Origin: Anaeromyces robustus
Taxonomy: Eukaryota > Neocallimastigomycota > Neocallimastigomycetes > Neocallimastigales > Neocallimastigaceae
DNA length: 64,000 nt
Reading direction: 5' to 3'
NCBI GenBank assembly: GCA_002104895.1
Contig: MCFG01000039.1
Location: forward strand, 81,001-145,000
Shown: in pieces, positions 1-15,997 of the stretch
Numbering within the stretch: position 1 is the first letter of the stretch
Layout of the letters: every line of letters begins with the position of its first letter
The notes under the pieces: model-generated
The model's database searches: none
Told to the model about the DNA's origin: nothing
What the model saw: the letters and a program-made list of their open reading frames with translations, nothing else
Made by a program: the position numbers and the translations under genes

Positions 1-1036
1 TGTTAATTTTCATGATTCATATATAATAATATTTGTGTAACATAATTTATTTTTTTAATCATAAATTAATTTATTTTAAAAAAGTTAATTTTATAAAAAT
101 GTTAATTTATTTATTTATTTATTTATTTAAAAAGTTATTTAGTTATTATTCTTAAATAATTTATATTATTTATGAAGACTATATAGGATATATAGGAATG
201 TTGACTTTTTTTTTTTTAATTCTTATTTTATTTATTTTATTAATATAATTATATATTATTATTATTTTATTTTTTTAAAAATTGATTTAATAACTTATTG
301 TAATATATCTTTTTTTTTTTTTTTTTTTTTTGTAATTATAAAATATAATTTATAAATTATTCTTAACTGTAAAAGATCAGGAATAAATATATAAAAGATG
401 TAAATTAAAATATAAAAAACGAATAAATTAACGATTAGAATTAACTTAATTTTTATTATTAAATAATAAATAATAATAAATATATCATATCTTAAAATAA
501 AATAATTATTATCTTGTTTTTAACTGTTTATTTTATTTTATTTTTAATGATTTATTTATTTGGTTTGCCTTTGTTATAGTACCTATTAAATATTATTAAA
601 TATTATTAATATATATATATAAAGAAAAATATTTTATTATTTTATTTATATAAAACAATAATAATAATAATAATAAAAATAAAATAATAAACAATTAATT
701 AATTAAAAAAAAATCACATTGCATATTATTGAAAAATTAAAAATTAAAAAAAAAATTATATTGTATTGGCAGTGAATTAAAAAATAGGCAGTATAAAAAT
801 TTTTATTAATTTATAATATTATTAAATAAAATTAATAATAAAAGTTATTAATTATTTAAATAAAATAAATAACATATAGAACTCTTAAATAAAAATTCTT
901 ATATAACTATAGAAAAAAATTAATTAGAAAAAAATTAATAATAATTGATTTCATTTACTAATGATAATCTTTTAAAAGATTTATTATTAATAATAAATCT
1001 TTATAAATGTATATATATGAATGGATACTTTTATAG

Positions 1037-1071
<35 letters not shown>

Positions 1072-1465
1072 TCTATAAATACATTTCTTTATTTTATTTT
1101 ATTTTATTTATTTAATTTAATATACTTTTATTTTATATTTATTTCTTTATATTTATTTATTTATCTATAAATACATTTCTTTATTTTATTTTATTTTATT
1201 TATTTAATTTAATATACTTTTATTTTATATTTATTTCTTTATATTTATTTATTTATCTATAAATACATTTCTTTATTTTATTTTTTAAGTTAAGTTACTT
1301 TTATTTTATTTAATTTATTTTTTTTTCTTTTTCTTGTATCTTTTATTTTTATTTATCTTTTTAGATATTTTAAAAATAATAATTATTTTTTTCAATAGTG
1401 TTATTTTATATATATATATAATATGTAAATTTATTTTATTTTATTTTATTTTATTTATTTTTTCT
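1..1465. other. A+T-rich spacer, no gene seen
   Basis: Almost pure A/T with poly-T runs and short TTTA runs. The only organised element is a 92-bp minisatellite near 1050-1285, listed separately. No open frame with recognisable content on either strand. It lies 3' of the TMCO4-like gene. Confidence 0.7.
1050..1285. repeat. 92-bp tandem repeat (minisatellite), about 2.3 copies
   Basis: The unit beginning ctataaatacatttctttat recurs at 1073, 1165 and 1257, which gives an exact 92-bp spacing. The third copy is partial and diverges at about 1280. The flanks are TTTA runs. It sits about 180 bp beyond the stop codon of the TMCO4-like gene and could lie in its 3' UTR or just after it. Confidence 0.85.
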
Positions 1466-4400
1466 TTAATGTGTAATAATAATACCATCTTCAAATCCAA
1501 CATATTCTAATATAATTTGTAACTTTTCTTTATATTCAAGATGTCCACTAACTATTGATGTTAAATCAATATTTTCTATTCCTTCAACATCAATTTTTTG
1601 AAGTCCTGCTATATGATTACAAATAGTACTAGCACGGAAAAGGAAACTAAGTACCCAATCCGTTTGACAATAACCATTAATAACTCTACCAGCAGTCATT
1701 GCACGTATTTTTGCCCAATGAATTGGATTAGATTCTACTGGAGCACCAAAAAGATATACAGAATCAACAATAGAATGACAAAGGAATTTAGCTTTTTCAA
1801 TATCATCTACTGTAAGATTTTCTTCATTAGTATAATCTTTTTGATCTTTATTATTATTATTATTACGTCTTGATCTATACCATGAAAAAATGGAATCTTC
1901 ATGCTTTTTCATACTTAATTCAAAAGAATAATTCCAAAGTTCTAATAAACAATAATAAATAACTCTAGCACCTAATGAATATCCTACAAGAGTAACTGGT
2001 CTTTTACCATGAACATATTTTAATAAAACTTCTCTTGCTAATACTTTACCAGCTTTTTCAGCTTTATCTAAACCTGCTGTCCATGGATTATCAATCATAG
2101 TACCCATTTGTACCATGGCTACTGGCCAAATTAAACCTGTAACAACACCACCTAAAATTGTTTGTCTAAGAAGTTGTTTTACAGTAAATGTAATAGAACC
2201 ACTAACAAGCATACTTTCCATAGCTTGACCTAAATTAATTAAAATTTTGGAATCAAATTTTAATACATAAATATTACTTGACATGGTATTACGATGACCA
2301 ATTAAACTTTCCCATGGTTTATATACATCTTCAATATCATTTAACCAACCTGAAATACAAATAATAACATGAAGTTTACTTGGTGAATTTTGAATTGGAA
2401 TAGTTGATTCACCTAAACTTTCATTATTTGTATTATTTATATAGGTTGATTCTGAATCAGAATGATTACCATTTAATGAACTTTGTGATAAAGATCTTGA
2501 AGAAGAACGAGATATTGATGTAGATTTTTGATGAGATATTTCTGTTTCATCTGCTTCATCTGCTTCATCTGCATCATATAGTACTTCATATACTAATTCA
2601 CCATTACCATTATTTTCTTTATTTTTCTTCTTTTCTTCTTCTTTTTTCTTCTTTTCAATAAAACTATTAATTTCTGGATCTGTACCTTGATATGGTAATT
2701 CAATGAATTTAAATTCTTTTAAACCACTATATACTTTATGGAAATTATAAGCTATTATTTATTGATAAATTTATTAATTAATTCATTAATTTATTAATTA
2801 ATTGATTAATTGATTGATTGATAAGTTGATAAATAAATAAATATATATAAATATATATATATATATATAATTAGGAAAAAAGAAAAAAAAAAAGAAATAA
2901 AATAATAATATAAAATATTAAAAAATTATTTAGTTAATATAATTTATTAAAAATTGTAAATATTTTGATATTTTTTTATATATATTTATTGAATATTAAA
3001 TATAAAAATTATAAATTATTAAAAAAAAAAAAATATTCGTTTAATTATTATTATTATGATTATGATTATGATTATGATTATGATTTTTTTTATTATATTA
3101 AAGTAAATAAATATTTACCTGTTAAACCACCACCAGTAAGACCAAATAAAGCACCAAAGATTGCTACACCTGATGTTGTAGTTAAAAAGGTACCAATACC
3201 ACTCATAATACCAGCTGTTGTAATACCTAAGAAAGCTCCTAAAGTACCTAAACCAGCTTCCAAAGTACCTAAACCAACTCCAACAATAGGGGCAGCTAAA
3301 CCACCTGTAACACCAATAATAATACCACTTCCAACTGTAACCAATCCCCATTTCATCCATTTACTTTTAGCACTACTTTGTTCATCTTTTAAATAGGCTT
3401 CATTATTATTATTACCATTTTTCTTTTTTTGTTCTTCAATTGCTTTTTGATATTCTTCCCAAAGTAAACAACTAACACGATTTTCAACTTCAGGTATAAT
3501 AGATGAAAATTCAGCATCAATATCTTCTTGAATATCATTAATAAAATCTTCACTAGCTTCTCTTAAAATTTTCATTTCTTCTTTTTGTCGAACTTCATCA
3601 GATTTTCCTTCATCTTCATCTTCTATACTCTTTTTTTCTAATTTTTGAGCAAGTTCTAATTCAAATCTTTTTTCACATATACATTTGTATTCGGTGAGAA
3701 TATTCTTTAAAAATTGTCTTAAAATTTGTCTTAAACGAGCATCATAAATAAAAAGATTGTTAGCTTCTTTTTTATTTTTTAGTTCAAAAGTTGAAGTTTT
3801 GGTATATTCCATATTTTGGAAATAATAAAGCAATATTTCAGTTAAACCAGCACATAAAATATTGTTTGCATTACTTTTATGATTTTTAAAACGTTTCTTA
3901 AGAATTAAATCTTGTAATTCTTTATCTGAATAACCTTCATCTCCTCGCATAATCTTTGCTTGTTCTATATTATTCATTTATTATTATATAACAATATATA
4001 TAAATGATTAAATGATTATATATATATATATATATATATAAATTTTTTTTATTATAGTTTTATATTTTATAAGAAATTTTTTTATTGAATATTTAAGTTT
4101 TTTTTTTTTTTTTTTTTTTTTTTGTATTTCATTTATTATTAATTAAATGATATAATTATATTGAAATATTAATTAAAATTAATTGATAAATTTAATATAT
4201 ATTTATATTATATATATCAAAATAAATTAATTATATGTTAGTTATAATTTATAAATATTATATATTAATTATTATATTATAATTATTAAAACATTATAAA
4301 ATATACATTATAAAATGTATATTTTATAAATTATTTACTTATATACATTATAAAAGTATATATATATATATATATTTACCTTCAACTTTAATATTATAAG

Positions 4401-4747
4401 TTTTAAATAAGAAATCCATTAATAGACGACTCCAACTATTATAGTTTGTTATGGCGGGTATTTGAAAATTGGAAAAATCATAATCAGTTTTGGATTTTTT
4501 CTCTAAAAGTTCAACTTGTTCATCTTTAAAAGTTTCTACATCTTTTAAAAGTAAGGTATGAAGAGCAAGATTATTTTTTTCAATAATTTTCCACATTAAA
4601 CCAACAAATGGAACAGGATTTTTTTTAATTTCATCTAAAACTTTAGAATAATCCTCTGGTGATTGTTGAGTTGAAAGATTATCAGTTTCAGCCTGCTCTT
4701 GTTGAACTTTTCCTGAATTATCTAAACCTGTAACTTCTGCACTTTCC

Positions 4748-4749
<2 letters not shown>
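1466..4749 (-). CDS. TMCO4: TMCO4/Mil1-like DUF726 membrane lipase
   Basis: Three exons: 4380-4749, 3119-3964 and 1466-2751. Both introns are phase 1 (GGTAAAT donors, TAG acceptors). The predicted protein is about 833 aa. Order: acidic N-terminus; helical/coiled segment; Gly/Ala-rich membrane region at about residues 326-400 typical of DUF726; low-complexity acidic Ser-rich stretch; and an alpha/beta-hydrolase domain starting near VIICISGWL with nucleophile elbow GYSLG (Ser about 664). The family includes human TMCO4 and yeast Mil1 (YFL034W), thought to be membrane-associated lipases linked to Golgi/endosome traffic; the substrate is uncertain. The ATG was chosen because it is first in frame and directly follows a 52-nt A tract (coding sense). 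The catalytic Asp and His are not assigned with certainty. Confidence 0.9.

Positions 4750-4750
<1 letters not shown>

Positions 4751-4802
<52 letters not shown>
4751..4802 (-). repeat. 52-nt A tract abutting a start codon
   Basis: An uninterrupted T run on the plus strand reads as A52 on the coding strand, ending two bases before the ATG of the TMCO4-like gene (start 4749). If transcribed, the leader is essentially poly(A). Homopolymer leaders are common in very A+T-rich genomes, but this is the longest run next to a start codon in the window. Confidence 0.8.
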
Positions 4803-6200
4803 CTATTTTGCTATTACAAGTTGTATATAATTTTTATTTTTCTTGAATATATATATTTTTTTTAATTTTTATTTTACGATATAGAGTAGAGTAATTTATT
4901 ATTTGCTTATTTACTTTTACTTTTAACAATATATAAAAATACTTTAAAATTAAATTAGTTTTTTTTTCTTTCTTTCTTTCTTTTTTTTTTTTTTTTTTTA
5001 TATTTTTATTTTTTTTATTTTTTTTGAAAAATCTTTTATAACTTTAATTAATTAAAATGTATAGTTCTTAGAATATATAAATCTTTTTAAAATTTCTATA
5101 TTATATGAAATATTTAAAAATAATTAATTATATTTTTTTTCTTTATTTAATGCCTTTATAAATAAGCTTAATTGAGAAAATAAATATGTATTGCTTTTTT
5201 TTTTATTTTAATTTTTTTTTTTTTTTTATTTTATTATTTTTAAATGAAAATTATAACTTCGTTTTGTGATATAGCGCTTTTTTTTTTTAGTTTGAATTTA
5301 TTTATACAATGTTTATAAAAAATTCTTTTATTGAAAATATATACAAATTTATTTGTTTTTTTTTTAAAAAAATTTGTTTTATTTATGTTATTTTAATTCA
5401 ATATAAACTGAAAACTAACATTATTAAAGAAAAAACTTTTTATTACACTAATAAATTGAAATTTCAATTTACAATAATCTATTTGATAAAAAATATTTGA
5501 CTAAAACGCAAATGTAAAAAAAAACTGCTTTCGTTTATTTATTTTTATTTTTTTATTCTAATAAATATAATAAATAATTATGTTTATTATTTATTTATAT
5601 AAATTCATAGAGGTTTTTCAGAACATTTAAAAAATTTTATAATCTCTTTTATATATTTAATAATTTAAAAGAAATAAAAAAAAATTTTTTTTTTCTATTT
5701 AAAATTACATTTATATTTTAAAGATAATTATTTATTAATTTTTATTTAAAATTAATATAATATATTAAAATATATTGATAATATATGGTTTAAATTAATT
5801 TATTATGATTTAAAACCCAAAAAAAGTATTTAAATATTTTTTTATATTTTTATTAATGTAATTGTAATTAATAAAAATGAGTTGTTATATTGTTATTATA
5901 ATATTATATTAAACAAAAAAATTTTTAATTTTTTTTTTTTTTGATATTAATATCTCCAAAATCTTTTTAATCTTTTTTTTATCCCTAATTTCAAGTACTT
6001 TTACTTATAAATTACCATGTAGTTTTTTTAAACATAATATTAAATAATAATGATATTTATATATAAAAAATACAAAAATTTAAATAAAAAAAAGTATCAT
6101 TCAATTTTTATTATAATGAAGTTTAAACAAAAAAAATATTAAAATTTTGTGAAAGAATTGACAATATTTCTAATAATATCATTAATAATCTATAATATTA

Positions 6201-6238
<38 letters not shown>

Positions 6239-8545
6239 AGTATTGATAGTTGATTAAATAATTAAAACATTTTTTATCATTCTTTAAAAGTCAGTCAGTC
6301 ATTTTTTTTACTATAATACTTTACTTAATAAAATTTACTTTTTTATTATTAATTAAACTTTTATTTACATTATTTCCTTTTTTTTTCTTTTTCTTACAGT
6401 AAATAACTTTATTATCCAGTAAATTTATTTTTTTTTTTAAAAAAAAAATATTTGACTATAAAATTTCTATATTTAGTAAATTAACGATTTCGTGTAACAT
6501 TTAACATAAATTAAATAATTTTATATATAAAGAAATAAAATAAATAAATGAATGGATATTTATAATGATAAATAAATAATAAGTATTAAAATAATAATTA
6601 TATGAATGAAAAAATATATAATAATAAATTAGTATAGATATAAATATATATAATTTTAGAAATTATTGTTAATTGTTATTTATAGTTTATTATTATTTGA
6701 TAATTATTAATACTCATTTTAAATATAAAACTTATTTTATATTTTATATGTTTTTTTTTTTGTTGTTGTAATTATTTATTTAATATTAATATATAAAGTT
6801 ATCTCTTATCAATATTTTTATTTGTTACATTTTTTTTTAATAATTTATATATAAAAAATAATTTAATTTAAATATATAAATTTTCATTTAATATCATATA
6901 TTATTATAATACTGTAATATATTTATATTGCATGGCAATTAAATTAAAAATGCGGTTAAATTATTGTTAATCAAAATAAATTAAATTTTTTAACAATAAA
7001 AAAAAATTATAATATAAAAAATTCTTTTTTTTTAAAAAAAAAAATTTAAGGGAAAATGTCACAGTCATAATCACAGTCACAACCAAAAAAAGCAAAAACA
7101 AAGATTGATTTATCAAATTATCATTTTTTTAAAGTGTATTTATATTTATATAACATTTATAAAATATTCGTTATATAAAATATATATATATATATAAATA
7201 AAAATTAAATATTTACTTTATTTTATTTTGTATTCTTTATATAATAGTTATAATTAAAAATATATATCAATGAATAGGATAACGAAAGAAAAAGAAAACG
7301 AAAATTATATATAATTAATACTTAATATATATAATTAATACATCATGATTAAGTGATTAAAAGTTTAATGATATATTACATATTATGAAAGATGATTAAA
7401 AAAGTTAAATATTTTGTATTATTTTTTATTATATACAAAATATTATTTCTCTATTATATATAAATCCCTTTATTATAACAATTATTTTATTTTCATATTA
7501 ATTATTTATTAATTATTATTTATTATTTATTATTACTGATATAATAATATATATATTTGAATTTGATACACACTTATCATTATAAAGAATTACTAAATAA
7601 TAATAAATAATAATTAATTAATAATATTATTTATTTAAAAAGAAATACTACATATTTAATAATTTTTTATTTATAATTTAATAACTTATTATATTATTTT
7701 ATTATGTATTTTATAATATATATAATATGTTAATTATTTGAATAATGAAAATTATTTATATTTTAATTTTTAATGATGATTTATAAAGCTTGAAACTTTA
7801 TTTAAAAATAAAAATATTTATAAATTTAATAATTAAAGTTAATTAAAAAAAAAAAGAATTACATATAATATTTAAATTATATATTATATTTTATTATATT
7901 TAAAATTTTAAAATTTAAAAAAATTTTATATTATATATATAAAAATAATTATTTTATGTTAGGAAAAATATGAAATAAAAATTATTATAAAAAAAATTGA
8001 AAAGGAAAATTAAATAAATCATAATATAAAATATAATTGAAAAGAACTGTGATATTGAATTTGTAAAAAAATCAATTATCATATATATTTTTATATTAAA
8101 TACAGTATAATAACATAAAAATATATATTACATATATATATATATTATGTAATATAATAATATAATAATTATATCAGCGTATGAATAAATAATTATAATT
8201 GTTGCTAAGTAATATTTTATTAGTTTTCCTTTTATTTTATTTTCTCTATTAAACTTATTTTCAATAACAAATGTATAGAAAGAAATTAAATATTTTACTT
8301 TTTAATCTTTTTTATGTTAATTAATTATAGCTATTAATTATATTAAAAAAATATTCTTTTTAAAGTAAAATTTTATAATTATTATACTTTAATCCATAAC
8401 TTAATATATAATATAAAAATTATTTTTTTTAAAAAAATAATCATTTTTTTTTTCTTTTCTATTCATCTTGGTAATAAGAAACTTATATATTGATATATAT
8501 AGAGATAATAATTGAAATATCAAAATAACAATAACAACAATAATA
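4803..8545. other. 3.7-kb A+T-rich spacer
   Basis: Intergenic region between the divergently transcribed TMCO4-like gene and the gene at 8546. It contains homopolymers, (ATT)n near 6200-6236 and many TTTA/TATA runs. The only coding-like trace is at about 7057-7320 and is discussed as a finding. Small open frames such as 5309-5500 are Phe/Ile/Lys/Asn composition artefacts. Confidence 0.65.
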
Positions 8546-10614
8546 ATGGATTTCCAATATAAATATTGTTCAGAATTAAAAGATGAAGTAATTTTTTATT
8601 TTTTTAAATATACTATTTTCATTTTTATAAAAATTATTTATTCTAATCATAATTTATTCATAAATATAATTAATTTATTTTTATATTAAAAAATATAATC
8701 AATTTTGTAATTATATGGATCTTTCTTTTTATTTTATTTAATTTTTTAATTTTTTATTTATTTATTTATTTTATATAAATATATTCGTAATAATATAGGA
8801 AATTATTCCTTTTACAACAGAAGCATTAGATGTAGTTGAAACTGTAGTATCATTTTTTTGTGATTGTTTGAATAAGAATGAACCAAAATTTGTTACATTA
8901 ACTAATGGAAATTTATCACCAGCAAAAGAAGATATTCAATTAAATTCAAGTTTAGAAGGTGATCCAACGGAAAAAATTTGTGAAGAAACTACATTAATAA
9001 AAACTCCTACTGTTTTTTGTTATGATAAAGATACACTTTTAGGAGAAAATAAAAGAAATGATATTAATACTAGTTTTGATAAATATATAAATAATACGGA
9101 TGATATTATTAATAAAATTGAAGAAGATTTCAATAATAAAACTACAACTGATTATGATAATTTATCTCTTTCAAGTGATAGTGAAGATGAAGATTATGAT
9201 GGAGCTCCAGCTTGTGTTCTTGCTACCAAAAAAAATACATCTATATCTAATTTAATATTAAAATCTTCAAATTCATCCGAAAAAGTTAAATCAGAAAGTC
9301 ATGAATCATTTATTAAAGATACTCCAGAAAATACTCCAAACAAAAGTCGTTTTTCAATTAATTCTAAATATGAAAATTTAGAAGGTGAAGAAGAAGAAGA
9401 AGAAGAAGGAAAAGCAAAAGAAAAGGAAACTAATAAAGAAAAAGAAGATGATACAAATAGTTTAGATTTTCCAATGGATGAATTAGATAATCATTCAAAT
9501 ATAAGAAATGAGAAAAAAAATCATCATAAAAATGATGAACAAGAAAATAATAAAGATGAAGATAATAATGAAAATGAAAATGAAAATGAAAATGATAATG
9601 AAAATGAAAATGAAAATGAAAATGAAGAGGAAGATCCATTTGAAGAAAATAATGAAAATGAAGATGATAATTTTAATGAAAATGAAGATGAAGGTAATTT
9701 TAACGAAGAAGAAGTAGAAAGTGAAGGAAATTTTAATGAAAATTTAGAAGAACAAGAAGAAGAAGAAAAAGAAAAGAAATCAAATTCAAAATTATCCATA
9801 AATCAAGGAAATGAAGAAGATAAAAGTAATAGTAATAAAAATAATAATAATAATAATAAAGAAAAGAAAGATGATTCTATACAAATTAATCCAACACCTA
9901 TGCCAAATTTAGAAGAATTAAATAGTAAATTTTCAAGTCAAGTTTCATTTCAAGATAGTTTTTATGTTACCCCAAATTTTCTTTATGATAGTAATGATGA
10001 AATTAATTTTATTCCTATTCAAGAAAAGGAAGGATCTAATTGTATAAAATGGAAATATCATATTAAACATCATTCTACCAATAAAAAATTAAGATGTAGT
10101 AATTTTTTAATTATTTGGAGTCAACCTACAAAAATTAATCCAGTACCAAAAGCTACTGCTGAAATGTGGATGATTTATTATCATACATCTAATGTAATTA
10201 ACAATAATAAAATAATTATTTTATTTAATTTTATTTTATTTTTATTTTTATTTTTTTAACTTATTTCTAATATATTTATAAAAATTTTATATCTAATAAA
10301 TTCATTTATTATTATTATTATTATTATTTTAAATAAAAATTAAAATTTTTGTATTATAATAAAAGATTGGAAAAAATGATGCTACCATTACTTATAGATT
10401 TAATGGATATTATAATACCCATGAAATAAATGTATATAAATTTATGAAAGAATATAAAAAATATAAAGCCGATCCAAATATCGAAATTACTAAAAAAGAA
10501 TTCCCAACACTATATACACCATTATTATTAAATCCAAAGAAATGGCTACCAGAATTAATACGTTCTAAATTATTAATTTCAAATGATATTATGAATGGTG
10601 CATTAGTTAATTAA
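8546..10614 (+). CDS. Unrecognised acidic Asn/Glu-repeat protein
   Basis: Three exons: 8546-8587, 8799-10193 and 10366-10614. Both introns are phase 0 (GTAATT donors; TAG and AAG acceptors). The predicted protein is 561 aa. The N-terminus (MDFQYKYCSELKDE) joins a short ordered stretch, followed by about 300 residues of acidic low complexity with runs of Glu and an alternating Asn-Glu tract near 9570-9650. The C-terminal 150-180 residues look folded, with alternating hydrophobic strands and aromatic motifs such as WKYHIKHH and FLIIWSQP, and read cleanly through the last intron. No signal peptide or membrane segment is visible. I do not recognise the family. It may be restricted to gut fungi, and only a profile search of the C-terminal part would tell. 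Confidence 0.75.
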
Positions 10615-11355
10615 TTAATTAATTAATTGTTTAAATTCACCAAATAATTTTTTTTTTCTTTTTTCTTGAATTATCATATTCTCATTTATCATATTATATT
10701 TATTAATAATAGTATATTTATATAAACTTTTTTTTTTTTCATTATATCATCAATTAAACAATATTACAATAACATATTTATTTATTTATATTTATTTATT
10801 TATTTATATCAATTTATTTAATTATTATTTTTTTTTTTTTTATTTTTTTTTTTATCTTTCAATTTTTCTCTTAAAAAAAAAAATTATAAAATACAAAAAT
10901 TAAATATATATTATATTATTACCAATTTTTAAAAATAAATAAAATAAATAATATTATATATAAAAAAAATATATATTATATTAAAATAAAATAAAATATA
11001 ATAAAATAAAAACGCCATCTTTCTTAATATAAAAAAACAATATTAAAAACAAAAACAAAAAAAGTATATAATACTTTTTTTTTTTTCGTTTAATATTAAT
11101 ATAAATATATATGAAATGAAATGAAAAACAAAGTACTCTTTTTAAATTATATAAAAATATTATAAATTTATATTTATAAGATATTATAAATATATATATA
11201 TTATATTTATTATATATATGTTTTTTTTTTTATTTAATAATTTTGTCATTTATTATAATTTATTGCTTTTATTATTCTAGCATTAATAATAAAATAATAA
11301 ATTATATAATTAATTATTGATATATATGATTATTATAAATTATTAATTATTATTA

Positions 11356-11403
<48 letters not shown>

Positions 11404-11639
11404 TATTATAATTTTTATTATTAATTGTTATTGTTAACTGCTATTATTATTTTATTTATAATTATATTTTAATTATATTTTTATATTTTTATTTTTTTAT
11501 TTTTTTATTTTATTTTTATTTTATTTTATTTTTTTTTTTTTTTTTTTTTAATATTATGTTTTACTATTATAATTATATTTTATTATAATTTTTATGTATA
11601 TTCTTATGTAATTTATTATTATTCTTATTAGTATTATTA
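10615..11639. other. A+T-rich spacer between convergent genes
   Basis: Separates the plus-strand acidic-repeat gene from the 3' end of IRE1 on the minus strand. It holds poly-T runs, a TTTA run near 10790 and (ATT)n around 11360-11402. No gene is seen. Confidence 0.7.

Positions 11640-15997
<4,358 letters not shown>

Noticed and set aside
5309-5500. 63-codon plus-strand open frame
   Set aside because: Phe/Ile/Lys/Asn composition expected from A/T-rich DNA; no splice-linked continuation or motif.
9430-9799. Overlapping His/Phe-, Met/Lys- and Ser-rich frames in the acidic-repeat gene
   Set aside because: Shadows of the AATGAA/GAA repeats; only the spliced acidic frame joins conserved-looking flanks.
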